From NCBI GenBank assembly GCA_963695075.1, contig CAVOFR010000007.1:868001-932000 (forward strand): a stretch of DNA of 64,000 bases. The letters run 5' to 3'. This stretch comes from CAWCAL01 sp963695075. GTDB taxonomy: Bacteria > Actinomycetota > Acidimicrobiia > Acidimicrobiales > CAWCAL01. The notes under the pieces are model-generated. The model searched no databases. It was not told the origin of the DNA and saw nothing but the letters and a program-made list of their open reading frames with translations. Of this stretch, positions 15,302-24,019 are shown piece after piece (positions within the stretch are counted from its first letter, which is position 1; each line of letters begins with the position of its first letter). Both the position numbers and the translations under genes were made by a program.

Positions 15302-17904
15302 TCAGACCGGAGACCGAGCCGGACGGTGCGTAGTTGGCGGGGGCCGACGGGGACGGCGATGGTGGCGCCGTCGATCGTGGGTTTGGGGCTCGAGGGGTCG
15401 CGCGTCTCGTCGAGCCGGACGACGGTGGCCGCCGTGACGGGGAAGCCCACGCGGAGGTTCGCGTCGACGGCCACGCCGGTCGGGTTGGAGATGCGGACGA
15501 CGAGCCCGTCGCCGTCCTGAGCCTCCTTGACCGCATCGAGCATCAGATCGGTCGGATCGAGCTCGAGCAGGGGGATTTCCTCGGGTACCCGTGCGGGGGA
15601 GCCGGCCGGTCCGGCGATCGCGGCTCGCAGGCCCAGTTCGGCATCGCGTGCGTCGCGAGCCGACGCGCCCACGATCAGGCCCAGCCGGGCTCGGATCATG
15701 CCCTCGCACTGGGCCGAAGGTGTCTCCATCTCGGGTCCGGCGGGCTCGGGACGGACCCGATGGTCGTTGCGGGCGAGCCAGCCCACCGACCGGACGACGG
15801 TGACCTGGATCTTCCCCTCGGGGGTGACGACGGCTTCGGGGAGACCGGGGGTGACGACGGTCAGTCCGCCGGCCTCGATCCAGCCCTGGTGGACGAACTC
15901 CGCCGGTGCCGGCTGGCGCCATCCGTCCGAGGCCGGTGGGGTGGTGGAGCGCTCCGCGATGTCGAACGTGGTGGCATGGCGGAACCGGTCGACGGGGAGA
16001 CCGGTGGGAAACGCCAGCCGGAGGCGATGGTCCCGGGCCCGGTTGTCGAGGGTGAGGTCGATATCGGCGCGGGTCGCACCCGGGCCGAGGCGCACGACGA
16101 GTCCGAGTCGCAGCTCCGTCTCGTCCGCTGATCGGGCCTGCCGGTCGTCGGTGAGAGAGGCGGGTATGCGGTGCACGCGGACGATGCGCAGCTCGCTGAT
16201 CCCGTTGGGATGGCGACTGCGTGTGACCTCCAACGAGGTCAGAACCGGCTCGGTCGGGACGTCGCCGGGTACCGGATCGAAGTCGTAGGTGTCTCCCCGG
16301 TCGCCTTCGTCGAGCAGGCCGAGGAGTCCGGCGAACGTCCGGTCTCCGTCCCCTCCGTGCCGGGTGAGCGTCAGGGTGCCGTCGTCCGCCGAGGAAACGG
16401 TGAGGTGCCCGTTGGAGATGGACCGGACGTCGTCGATCTCGTCTTGAACGGCCCCGCCCAGCTCGAGTCTGAACCGACGCCAACCGAGTGCTGGGATGTC
16501 GGCCACGGGGATCTCGACATCGACCGCGGGACCGGCGCTGAGCATCCTGACCCGGTCGGGATCGGTGACGGGGAGGACCCGGGCCGGCGTCCCGTCGACC
16601 GTGATGCCCTGGCCCATCAACGAAGCCAGGGTGAACTGGTGGAGCTCGATTCCCTCTGAGTGAGCGGCGTACAGCGGGAACCCGTCGAGTGGGAAGCGGA
16701 CGACATCGCTTCGCGGATGCGGCGACGGGTTGGCCACGATCAGGTCGACCGGACCGTTGAACGGCACCAGTCGATCGGTCGGAGCGCCCGCGGCGCCGGC
16801 CAGGACGCGGTCGATGGTCGCCTCGATCATCGCGAGAGAGTCGGCCATCCTGGCCGTGACCTGGGCCATGACGGCGTCGGCCGAACAGCCGCAGAGCGAG
16901 TCGTGGGCCTGGTTCACCAACACCGAGCGCCAGGCCTGCCGCAGCGTGGCCTGTTCGCTCTGGCCGCCGTGGGCGGCGAGCAGTGCGGACCAGGGCTCGA
17001 GCCACCCCGACAGGCGGCCTTCGGCCCGGCGGACCGCCAGCTTCACCGGCAGGTGGGTGGATGCCACACCGGGGAGGAGGTTCGCCCGCGCCGCTCCCCG
17101 GAGCTCGCCCCGAAACGTCGGCGCAGGACCTTCCGGAGAGCGGTCGAGGTCGAGGCCGGCGAGAGCGTCGTCGAACAGCGAGCGGTGCACCGCCCAGCCG
17201 GTGTGCTCGGCCAACCGGTCGGCGATCGCTCCGGCCGTGGGATCGGCCGGTAGGTGGTCACCACCGTTCAGCAGGAGCAGCCGGTCGCCGACCCGGGGTC
17301 CGTCGGGGGCGGTACGCGCCAGTCGATCGGCCGCCTCGGCCGGGTCCCGCATTGGATTGCTGGCCCCGAAGTAGCCGTTGGGAAGATGGATGGCTGTGAC
17401 AGCGCTGCCGTCGGGGGCTTCCCACCGCCACGCGGGCCCGAGTTGAGCGGTCCGGTCGTCGTCACCCCGCCAATAGAGGAAACCGTCCAGGCCGAAACCG
17501 GCGAAGAGCTGGGGGAACTGGGCCGGATGCCCGAACGAGTCGGGAACATACGCCACGGCCGAGTGCCGCCTGCTCAGTTCGCCGCAGGAACGGCGTCCCT
17601 CCAGCAAGTTGCGGATGTGCGCCTCGCCCGAGGGCAGCAGCGAGTCGGGCTGGACGTACCACGGACCGATCGCGACTCGGCCCTCATCGCAGGCGCGGGC
17701 CAGATCCTCGGCCCGTTCGGGCCGGATGGCCAGGTAGTCCTCGATGACGACCGCCTGGCCGTCGAGCACGAACCGGTAGCCGGGGTCTCGCTCCAGGATC
17801 TCGAGCAGCCCGTCCACCACATCGACGAGATGGGCCCGGAATTCCTGGAACGTCCGGTACCACTCGCGATCCCAGTGGGTGTGGCAGATGAGGTGGCACT
17901 CCAC
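15298..17904 (-). CDS. GH38 alpha-mannosidase family glycoside hydrolase
   Basis: An 868-residue cytosolic enzyme. ICHTHWDREWY (residues 6-16) supplies the first zinc ligands (His10, Asp12), and AYVPDSFGHPAQFPQ carries the nucleophile Asp122. A helical mid-domain and long beta-sandwich C-terminal domains follow, matching the GH38 layout and length. It would release alpha-linked mannose or related residues from imported glycans. There is no secretion signal. The GTG at 17904 has no Shine-Dalgarno but a TAGCTT box 6 nt upstream, so a leaderless mRNA is likely. Its stop lies inside the palindrome shared with the convergent DsbA-like gene. Confidence 0.9.
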   Translation of the reverse strand: MECHLICHTHWDREWYRTFQEFRAHLVDVVDGLLEILERDPGYRFVLDGQAVVIEDYLAIRPERAEDLARACDEGRVAIGPWYVQPDSLLPSGEAHIRNLLEGRRSCGELSRRHSAVAYVPDSFGHPAQFPQLFAGFGLDGFLYWRGDDDRTAQLGPAWRWEAPDGSAVTAIHLPNGYFGASNPMRDPAEAADRLARTAPDGPRVGDRLLLLNGGDHLPADPTAGAIADRLAEHTGWAVHRSLFDDALAGLDLDRSPEGPAPTFRGELRGAARANLLPGVASTHLPVKLAVRRAEGRLSGWLEPWSALLAAHGGQSEQATLRQAWRSVLVNQAHDSLCGCSADAVMAQVTARMADSLAMIEATIDRVLAGAAGAPTDRLVPFNGPVDLIVANPSPHPRSDVVRFPLDGFPLYAAHSEGIELHQFTLASLMGQGITVDGTPARVLPVTDPDRVRMLSAGPAVDVEIPVADIPALGWRRFRLELGGAVQDEIDDVRSISNGHLTVSSADDGTLTLTRHGGDGDRTFAGLLGLLDEGDRGDTYDFDPVPGDVPTEPVLTSLEVTRSRHPNGISELRIVRVHRIPASLTDDRQARSADETELRLGLVVRLGPGATRADIDLTLDNRARDHRLRLAFPTGLPVDRFRHATTFDIAERSTTPPASDGWRQPAPAEFVHQGWIEAGGLTVVTPGLPEAVVTPEGKIQVTVVRSVGWLARNDHRVRPEPAGPEMETPSAQCEGMIRARLGLIVGASARDARDAELGLRAAIAGPAGSPARVPEEIPLLELDPTDLMLDAVKEAQDGDGLVVRISNPTGVAVDANLRVGFPVTAATVVRLDETRDPSSPKPTIDGATIAVPVGPRQLRTVRLGLRSE

Positions 17905-17910
17905 GCCGTG

Positions 17911-17916
17911 AAGCTA
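17911..17916 (-). promoter_or_regulatory. -10 box of a leaderless promoter (TAGCTT)
   Basis: On the minus strand TAGCTT ends 6 nt before the GTG of the mannosidase gene. The 47-bp palindrome at 17930-17976 occupies the region where the -35 box should be, which may influence the promoter. Confidence 0.5.
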
Positions 17917-17929
17917 CCCGGACGATCCA

Positions 17930-17976
17930 GAGCGAGTGCGTTACTCGGGGACAGACCCCGAGTAACGCACTCGCTC
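17930..17976. repeat. perfect 21-bp-arm palindrome with ACAGA loop
   Basis: 17930-17950 is the exact reverse complement of 17956-17976, with the five-base centre ACAGA at 17951-17955. The tip reads CGGGG-ACAGA-CCCCG. The arms share GAGTGCGTT and CGGGG with the palindrome at 22006-22040 but carry an extra ACT on one arm and the matching AGT on the other. It lies between two genes on the minus strand, upstream of the mannosidase and downstream of the membrane protein's region; 17977-18024 holds nothing I recognise. Confidence 0.9.
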
Positions 17977-18024
17977 TCGTGCGCTCCCGGTGGTGCGGTG
18001 CCAGAACCGCAGATCGCACCGGGG

Positions 18025-18927
18025 TCAGCAGGTGACCTCGGTCCTGCCGTCGAGCCATCCGTCCGGAATCGAGTATGCCTCGGCATCGGGGTCGAGGTCG
18101 GTGAGCTTCTCGTAGTCGGTGGCCACCGAACCGGTCGCACCCACGAGTTCACCGTCGACCGAGCGCTCGATGGTCCCGAAGAGGTCGCCCGTTCGCGGGG
18201 TGCCGTCGTCGGTCATCACCGGGATCCTGGTCAGGAACACGACCAGGCCGTCACAGACCCGGGCTCCGGCGTCCTCACGGGGCGGGATCAGGTTGTCCCC
18301 GAAGGCCGACTCGGGATCGCACCCGCCGTCGCCGGAGGGCGAGTTGGAGATGAAGTCATACTCGCCATCGGTGTTGATCGAGTTGCCGGGACACTGGGGA
18401 TCACCCTCGTTCGCGTCCCAACCGGCATAGACGACGACGTAGGAGTCCTCCCACTTGTACCAATTCGATTGCACGTCGCCGTCCTCGAATGGCATGTCGT
18501 TGTCGCTCGTGTCATAGCGCGTGAGGTCACCCACGATGTCGCTTTCGGTGATCGCGACCGGGTCGACGTCCGGCCCACCGGTGTCGGTGCCTTCCGTCGT
18601 CGTCGTGGCCTCGGGGGCGGAACTCGTCGTCGAAGAGGGCGTGGACGTGCTCGACGTGCTGGTCGTACTCGAACTGCTGGTCGTGCTGGACGAGGTGGTC
18701 GTCACGTCGGTGTCGTCATCGTCGCCGCTCGCGAGGAACCAGGCGATCCCACCGATGATGGCGATGGCGACGACGATGCCGACCCACGCGGCCGGGCTGG
18801 AATACCAGGCGTCGCCGCCCTCTCCGCCTGCGTCCTCCCCGCCGGCACCGCCGGCTGGTCCGCCTGCATCGCCGCCGCCGCCGACTGCGCCTTCTTCCTC
18901 GGTCGGGGGTGTGGGGGCGTCAGACAT
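18025..18927 (-). CDS. single-pass membrane protein with Thr/Ser-rich stalk, unknown function
   Basis: A 300-residue protein with a Gly/Ala/Glu-rich cytosolic N-terminus, one transmembrane helix (WVGIVVAIAIIGGIAWFLA), an acidic patch, a long Thr/Ser stalk and an exported C-terminal domain of about 150 residues that contains several cysteines (for example DPQCPGNS and GGCDPES) likely to form disulphides. I do not recognise the domain. The start at 18927 is supported by AGAGG 8 nt upstream. It is divergent from the secreted protein at 19022, with 94 bp between them, so both may respond to the same signal. Confidence 0.7.
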   Translation of the reverse strand: MSDAPTPPTEEEGAVGGGGDAGGPAGGAGGEDAGGEGGDAWYSSPAAWVGIVVAIAIIGGIAWFLASGDDDDTDVTTTSSSTTSSSSTTSTSSTSTPSSTTSSAPEATTTTEGTDTGGPDVDPVAITESDIVGDLTRYDTSDNDMPFEDGDVQSNWYKWEDSYVVVYAGWDANEGDPQCPGNSINTDGEYDFISNSPSGDGGCDPESAFGDNLIPPREDAGARVCDGLVVFLTRIPVMTDDGTPRTGDLFGTIERSVDGELVGATGSVATDYEKLTDLDPDAEAYSIPDGWLDGRTEVTC

Positions 18928-19009
18928 GGTTGGGCCTCTATCCTCAGAGCGGGAGCGCGTGAACGCCCAACGTAGCGGGTCAACCGCGACCAGCGGTGGA
19001 TTCGACGGG

Positions 19010-19015
19010 TACGGT
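19010..19015 (+). promoter_or_regulatory. -10 box of a leaderless promoter (TACGGT)
   Basis: TACGGT ends exactly 6 nt before the ATG at 19022, with no Shine-Dalgarno between. Confidence 0.5.
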
Positions 19016-19021
19016 TGAGGG

Positions 19022-20074
19022 ATGGGGCGGAAGCTGGTCAGCCTGTTCGCGTTTCTGGGCGCGTTGGCAACGAGCGCGGCGCCGGCCGGCGCCGGAGCGG
19101 GTCCGATGGCTGCCCCGGCGGCATTCTCGGACGCAACGGTGTCGGTCCCCGAGCTGCCGTTTCCGCCGAACCCGTCGATGGTCGTCTCGCTGGAGAGCAT
19201 CCGGAGCGTCGCCTGCGGCCGGTGTGCTCTCGCTGGGGGGGAGCTCGGATCGGAGGATTTCTTCTACGGAGAGCTGGCGGTCGACGCCTTCGACCGATTG
19301 ACCGGCGGCCAGCCTCTCTCGGACGCGACCCGGGCCGAACTGTTCGGAAACCTGGCCGTCTCGGGTTACCACGGGGGACGCTGGCTGAAGACCGTCGTCG
19401 ACACGCTCGGCTCCGACGGTCCCGCCGATACCGCGACCACGCTGATCGGACGCATAGCGTGGGGCCTCCTCGGCGCGGTGGCCGCTCCGTCGCCGGGTGA
19501 TGCGGGTGATCGAGGACTGATCGACGCCGCCAGTGGGACGATTCTGCCGCTCGTGCTCGTCTACTCCTACAACCGTGGGTACATGGAGGTGGCGCTGAAC
19601 AGCCCACCCGCCGGCCATGAACCGACCGGTCCGGTCCTGGAGTGCGACGGCCGGTTCGACTGCATGTCGCCCCGCTTCCCCCTGGCCGGGCAGGATCTGT
19701 ATGTCGATGCGTTCGCCGAGCTCGCGGCCGAGCCTTCACTGCTCGGACTGCTCGCCGGCCTGCTCTACGGGTCGGGCATCGGCGCGGGCCAAGGTGTCTG
19801 GGACGGCCTGCTCGGTGGCTCGGGTTTCTCCATCGACGGCTACAGGGCCCTGCTCGATACGTCGGCTGCGTTCTTGGCGGTGACCGGCACCGCGCTCGGA
19901 GCTGCCCTCACGGCATGGCAGGACGACGACCCGGCTGCTGCGGTCGTGGCGCTCGAAGCGATGGACGCGCTCGTGGTCTGGGCCGGTTCCTACTTCCTCG
20001 GCCTCGATGCGCGCGACATCGACGGCCCGATCGAGCTTCCCGTCCTCGACTGCGGCCCGAGTCGTTCCAACTGA
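19022..20074 (+). CDS. secreted protein of unknown function
   Basis: A 350-residue protein with a cleavable signal peptide (MGRKLVSLFAFLGALATSAAPAGA). The mature part is rich in Ala, Gly and Leu helices and contains two Cys pairs (ACGRCALAG and LECDGRFDCMSPRF). Segments such as LLAGLLYGSGIGAGQGVWDG look like amphipathic or membrane-associated helices. I recognise no family. It is divergent from the stalked membrane protein; the two could be functional partners at the cell surface, but only their arrangement suggests it. Confidence 0.68.
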   Translation: MGRKLVSLFAFLGALATSAAPAGAGAGPMAAPAAFSDATVSVPELPFPPNPSMVVSLESIRSVACGRCALAGGELGSEDFFYGELAVDAFDRLTGGQPLSDATRAELFGNLAVSGYHGGRWLKTVVDTLGSDGPADTATTLIGRIAWGLLGAVAAPSPGDAGDRGLIDAASGTILPLVLVYSYNRGYMEVALNSPPAGHEPTGPVLECDGRFDCMSPRFPLAGQDLYVDAFAELAAEPSLLGLLAGLLYGSGIGAGQGVWDGLLGGSGFSIDGYRALLDTSAAFLAVTGTALGAALTAWQDDDPAAAVVALEAMDALVVWAGSYFLGLDARDIDGPIELPVLDCGPSRSN

Positions 20075-20133
20075 GCAGGGAGTCCGACGGCATCCTGGGC
20101 TCGTCTGCGTCTGCCGCGAACGGTAGACCTGAT

Positions 20134-20176
20134 CTGGAGTCACCAGACCACCGTCAGGGTGGGTACATGACTCCAG
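20134..20176. repeat. inverted repeat in the gap before the deacylase gene
   Basis: CTGGAGTCA at 20134-20142 is the reverse complement of 20168-20176, with 25 bp between. It sits in the 194-bp gap 20075-20268 and may be a terminator for the secreted-protein gene or an operator for the deacylase gene. Nothing else was recognised in the gap apart from the GGGGAGAGG Shine-Dalgarno region. Confidence 0.4.
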
Positions 20177-20268
20177 AATCTGCCCGCGGGCTGGTGGTCG
20201 TCGTTCTGCGCCGCGAGACTCGTTCTCAGGGTCGGTGACGGGGAGAGGTGGAAAGGGGAGAGGTAGCA

Positions 20269-22008
20269 ATGTACGACCTGGTGATCAGGGGTGGATCGGT
20301 CCATGACGGCACGGGGAGTCCGGCCGCGATCGGCGACATCGCCGTGAGCGGCGACCGGATCGTCGCGGTCGGCTCGATCGACGAGGCGCAGACCGGCCCG
20401 GGCACCGAGCTCATCGATGCCGCCGGCCACATCGTGACCCCCGGCTTCGTCGACATCCACACCCACTACGACGGACAGGTCACCTGGGACCCGTACCTGG
20501 CGCCGTCGACCTACCACGGTGTCACCACGATCGTCACCGGCAACTGTGGTGTCGGATTCGCGCCCTGCCGACCCGAGCAGCGCGACTGGCTCATCGGGCT
20601 GATGGAAGGGGTCGAGGACATCCCGGGCACCGCGCTCCACGAGGGCATCGACTGGGACTGGGAGACCTTTCCCGAGTACCTCGACGCCCTCGAGCGCCGT
20701 GCGCTGGCGATCGACGTGGCCACCCAGGTGCCCCACGGAGCGGTGCGGGCCTATGTGATGGGCGAGCGCGGCCCGGCCCACGAGCCGGCGACACCGGACG
20801 AAATCGAGGCCATGGGAGCGGTTGTCAGAGAGGCCGTCGATGCTGGTGCTCTCGGCTTCTCGACGTCGCGTACCGAGAAGCACCGCGACTCCAAGGGTGT
20901 CCTCACACCGACGATCGCCGCGCTCGAGGACGAGCTGGTCGGCATCGCCTCGGTGCTGGGCGAACTCGATGCCGGCGTGCTCCAGGGGATCTCCGACTTC
21001 CACCAATTCGAGGCGGAGTTCAGCCTCTTCCGGCGCATGACCGAGGTGTCCGGCCGTCCCTGCTCGATCACCGTCGAGCAGCAGGACGCCCGACCCGACT
21101 GGTGGAGGCAGCTGCTCGATGCCATCACCGCCGCCCAGGCCGACGGGCTGGACATGCGAGGGCAGGTCCCGCCGCGCGCCACCGGCGTGCTGCTCGGCCT
21201 CAGCTCCACACTGAACCCGTTCAGCTTCCACCAGACCTATCAGCACCTCGGCCATCTCGGCTTCGAGGCGCGGGTGGCCGAGCTGCGCAGGCCCGAGGTC
21301 CGGGCTCGCCTCCTGGCCGAGCAGACGACCGTCCCGCCGGGTCTGGTCGAGGAGATCGTGACCGGCTTCCACAAGATGTTCCGGCTCGGAGACCCGGCCG
21401 ACTACGAACCGGACCCGAGGGAGTCGTTCGCGGCCCGAGCCGATCGCCGCGGCTGCTCGCCCGAGGAGGTGGCCCTCGACGAGATGCTCGACGACGACGG
21501 CAAGGCCCTGATCTACCACCCGCTGTTCAACTACCTCCCGGGCAATCTCGACTACGTGGGGGAGATGCTCGACCATCCCCACACGGTTTCAGGGCTGGGC
21601 GACGGTGGCGCCCACTGCGGCATCCTGTGCGACGCGAGCTTCCCGACCACGCTCATCCAGCACTGGGGCCGAGATCGCGCCCGCGGTCTGCGACCGCTGG
21701 AGCAGCTCGTCGGCATGCAGACGAAGCAGACCGCCGAGCTCGTCGGTCTGTTCGACCGCGGCGTCGTCGCACCGGGCTACAAGGCCGATCTGAACGTGAT
21801 CGACTTCGACCATCTCCAACCCCATGCGCCGACCGTGGTGTACGACCTCCCCGCCGGCGGGCGGCGTCTGATCCAGCGAGCGTCCGGGTATGTGGCGACC
21901 ATCGTCTCGGGACGGGTGGCCTTCCGCGAGGGTGAGCCGACAGGAGAGCTCAACGGGCGGGTGATCAGAGGAAGTCAGCCCGTGCCGGTCCTCGCCCAGC
22001 AGGGGTGA
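20269..22008 (+). CDS. N-acyl-D-amino-acid deacylase family amidohydrolase
   Basis: A 579-residue metal-dependent hydrolase of amidohydrolase family 3. It has an N-terminal beta-sandwich (MYDLVIRGGSVHDGTG), metal ligands in VDIHTHYDGQ (His64, His66), VTGNCGVGFAPCRP, and the catalytic Asp in GLGDGGAHCG, then GYKADLNVIDFD closing the sandwich. Family members remove acyl groups from D-amino acids or hydrolyse related amides such as hydantoins. The C-terminus ends at the base of the 22006 palindrome. GGGGAGAGG precedes the ATG, which is preferred over the GTG at 20248. Confidence 0.87.
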   Translation: MYDLVIRGGSVHDGTGSPAAIGDIAVSGDRIVAVGSIDEAQTGPGTELIDAAGHIVTPGFVDIHTHYDGQVTWDPYLAPSTYHGVTTIVTGNCGVGFAPCRPEQRDWLIGLMEGVEDIPGTALHEGIDWDWETFPEYLDALERRALAIDVATQVPHGAVRAYVMGERGPAHEPATPDEIEAMGAVVREAVDAGALGFSTSRTEKHRDSKGVLTPTIAALEDELVGIASVLGELDAGVLQGISDFHQFEAEFSLFRRMTEVSGRPCSITVEQQDARPDWWRQLLDAITAAQADGLDMRGQVPPRATGVLLGLSSTLNPFSFHQTYQHLGHLGFEARVAELRRPEVRARLLAEQTTVPPGLVEEIVTGFHKMFRLGDPADYEPDPRESFAARADRRGCSPEEVALDEMLDDDGKALIYHPLFNYLPGNLDYVGEMLDHPHTVSGLGDGGAHCGILCDASFPTTLIQHWGRDRARGLRPLEQLVGMQTKQTAELVGLFDRGVVAPGYKADLNVIDFDHLQPHAPTVVYDLPAGGRRLIQRASGYVATIVSGRVAFREGEPTGELNGRVIRGSQPVPVLAQQG

Positions 22009-22040
22009 GTGCGTTCGGGGTCTGTCCCCGAACGCACTCA
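22006..22040. repeat. perfect 15-bp-arm palindrome with TCTGT loop
   Basis: 22006-22020 is the exact reverse complement of 22026-22040, centre TCTGT. The TGA stop of the deacylase is the first arm's start, so the element acts right behind the gene. The tip CGGGG-TCTGT-CCCCG is the mirror of the one at 17930-17976. There is no T-tract. Confidence 0.9.
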
Positions 22041-22056
22041 ACTACCGTGCAGGCCC

Positions 22057-23229
22057 ATGACGCGTCCGTACCTCACGTCCAAGCTGGCTGAATTCGGCAC
22101 GACGATCTTCGCCGAGATGACCGAGCTGGCCACTCGCCACGACGCCATCAACCTGGGCCAGGGTTACCCCGACGAGGATGGGCCGCCCGAGGTGCTCGAC
22201 GCCGCGGTCGACGCCATCAGGAGCGGGCGCAACCAGTATCCACCCGGTCCCGGCGTGCCCGAGCTGCGTGAGGCCATCGCCCGGCACCAGAAGCGGTTCT
22301 GGGACCTGGATGTCGATCCCGAAACGGGTGTCCTGGTCACCGCCGGAGCCACCGAGGCCATCGCCGCCGCGCTGCTCGGCCTGCTCGACTCCGGCGACGA
22401 GGTCGTGCTCTTCGAGCCCATGTACGACTGCTACCAGGCCGGTATCGCCCTGGCCGGCGCCGTCGCCCGGCCGGTCATGCTGCACCCGCCCGACTACGGA
22501 TTCGATCCGGACGAGCTCCGCTCCGCCGTTTCGGATCGGACCCGGATGATCCTGCTCAACTCGCCGCACAATCCCACCGGGGCGGTGTTCTCTCGGGAGC
22601 AGCTCCAGCAGGTCGCCGACCTGGCCATCGAGCGGGATCTGATCATGGTGACCGACGAGGTCTACGAGCATCTGACGTTCGACGGGGCCCGGCACATACC
22701 CATCGCGTCACTGCCGGGGATGGCCGAACGCACCGTCACCATCTCGAGTGGCGGCAAGATATTCCGCACGACCGGCTGGAAGGTCGGCTGGGCCAGCGGT
22801 CCGGCTAAGCTCGTGAGTGCCGTGCGTACGGCCAAGCAGTACCTGACCTACGTCGCCTCGGGTCCGTTCCAGCCCGCCATCGCGGTCGGTCTGGGCCTGC
22901 CCGAGTCCTACTTCCGGTCGGTGGCCGACGACCTGGCGATCAAGCGGGATCGCCTCGTCGCCGGGCTGAGGGAGGTCGGTCTCGACGTGTTCGAGCCCGC
23001 CGGTGGCTACTTCGTGACGGTCGACATCCGCCCCGTCTCGCCCGACGGCGATGGTCCCACCTTCTGTCGGATGCTCCCCGAGGAGGTCGGCGTGGCCGCG
23101 GTGCCCAATCAGGTCTTCTACCACCGGGACCATGCGGTCGAGGGCCGACCTCTGGTCCGGTTCGCGTACTGCAAGCGCCTCGACGTGATCGACGAGGCGG
23201 TCAGCCGGCTGAAGGGTCTCGCGGCGTGA
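22057..23229 (+). CDS. class I/II PLP-dependent aminotransferase
   Basis: A 390-residue fold-type I aminotransferase. Visible family features are NLGQGYPDEDGP, NQYPPGPGVPELREAIA, LNSPHNPTGAVF, VTDEVYEHLTF, the PLP lysine in SGGKIFRTTGWKVGW and the substrate Arg in PLVRFAYCK. It is closest to the kynurenine/glutamine transaminase K and methionine aminotransferase (YbdL/MtnE-like) group. The overlapping downstream omega-amidase supports a glutamine-using transaminase whose alpha-ketoglutaramate product is then hydrolysed. The ATG at 22057 follows a TACCGT box by 8 nt. Confidence 0.87.
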   Translation: MTRPYLTSKLAEFGTTIFAEMTELATRHDAINLGQGYPDEDGPPEVLDAAVDAIRSGRNQYPPGPGVPELREAIARHQKRFWDLDVDPETGVLVTAGATEAIAAALLGLLDSGDEVVLFEPMYDCYQAGIALAGAVARPVMLHPPDYGFDPDELRSAVSDRTRMILLNSPHNPTGAVFSREQLQQVADLAIERDLIMVTDEVYEHLTFDGARHIPIASLPGMAERTVTISSGGKIFRTTGWKVGWASGPAKLVSAVRTAKQYLTYVASGPFQPAIAVGLGLPESYFRSVADDLAIKRDRLVAGLREVGLDVFEPAGGYFVTVDIRPVSPDGDGPTFCRMLPEEVGVAAVPNQVFYHRDHAVEGRPLVRFAYCKRLDVIDEAVSRLKGLAA

Positions 23230-24014
23230 AGATCGCGGCCGTGCAGCACGACATCACCTGGCTGGATCGTGATGCCAACTTCCGGCACCTGGCGCCGATG
23301 GTGGCCGACGCCGCGGCCGACGGCGCCCAGCTCATCCTCCTGTCCGAGACGTTCTCCACCGGTTTCGTCACCGACGGCAGCCGACTCGCCGATGGCAGCC
23401 CGGTGGCCGAGCCGCCCGAAGGGCCGTCAGAGCGGTTTCTGCTCGAGCAGGCCGTCACCCACGGCGCTTGGGTCGGCGGGACGTTTCCCCAGACCGGTGA
23501 CGGTCCGCTGCCCTTCAACACGTTCGTCCTCGCCGGTCCCGACGGGACGACGCACCGGTATCGCAAGATCCACCGCTTCACCTACGGCGGCGAGGACGCG
23601 GTCTTCGGTCCCGGCACCGAGCACGTGACCGTGTCAATCGGAGGACTCCGGATCACGCTCTTCGTCTGCTACGACCTGCGTTTCGCCGACGAGTTCTGGA
23701 CCGTCGCCGCCGACACCGACCTGTATCTGGTACCGGCCAACTGGCCGGCCGCCAGGGCCTCCCACTGGCGACAGCTCCTGATCGCGCGGGCCATCGAGAA
23801 TCAGGCCTATGTCGTGGGCTGCAACCGGGTCGGGAGCGGGGGGCGGCTCGCGTACGCGGGAGACTCCTGTGTCATCGATCCCCTGGGCGAGACCGTCGCC
23901 CGCGCCGGCGACGACGAGACGGCGATCGCCGGCGAGGTGACCGCGGAGAAGGTGACCGAGGTGCGAGCGCGCTTCCCCTTCCTCGCCGATCGGAGCCCCT
24001 TCCCTACCCGCTGA
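23226..24014 (+). CDS. carbon-nitrogen hydrolase, omega-amidase type
   Basis: A 262-residue nitrilase-superfamily enzyme with catalytic Glu in LLSETFSTGF, Lys in YRKIHRFTY and Cys in FVCYDLRFADEFW. The pattern matches NIT2/YafV omega-amidases, which hydrolyse alpha-ketoglutaramate and related alpha-keto amides. The GTG start overlaps the aminotransferase stop by 4 bp (GTGA), so the two enzymes are translationally coupled and probably act in sequence: transamination with glutamine, then deamidation, driving the reaction forward, for example in methionine salvage. Confidence 0.88.
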   Translation: MKIAAVQHDITWLDRDANFRHLAPMVADAAADGAQLILLSETFSTGFVTDGSRLADGSPVAEPPEGPSERFLLEQAVTHGAWVGGTFPQTGDGPLPFNTFVLAGPDGTTHRYRKIHRFTYGGEDAVFGPGTEHVTVSIGGLRITLFVCYDLRFADEFWTVAADTDLYLVPANWPAARASHWRQLLIARAIENQAYVVGCNRVGSGGRLAYAGDSCVIDPLGETVARAGDDETAIAGEVTAEKVTEVRARFPFLADRSPFPTR

Positions 24015-24019
24015 ACTGC

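Noticed and set aside
12951..15437. 828-codon plus-strand frame
   Set aside because: It crosses two well-supported minus-strand genes (kinase and LLM enzyme) and has no recognisable domain.
18601..18720. Repetitive GTCGTC/CTGGTCGTGCT stretch as a DNA repeat element
   Set aside because: It encodes the Thr/Ser stalk of the membrane protein and is ordinary low-complexity coding sequence.
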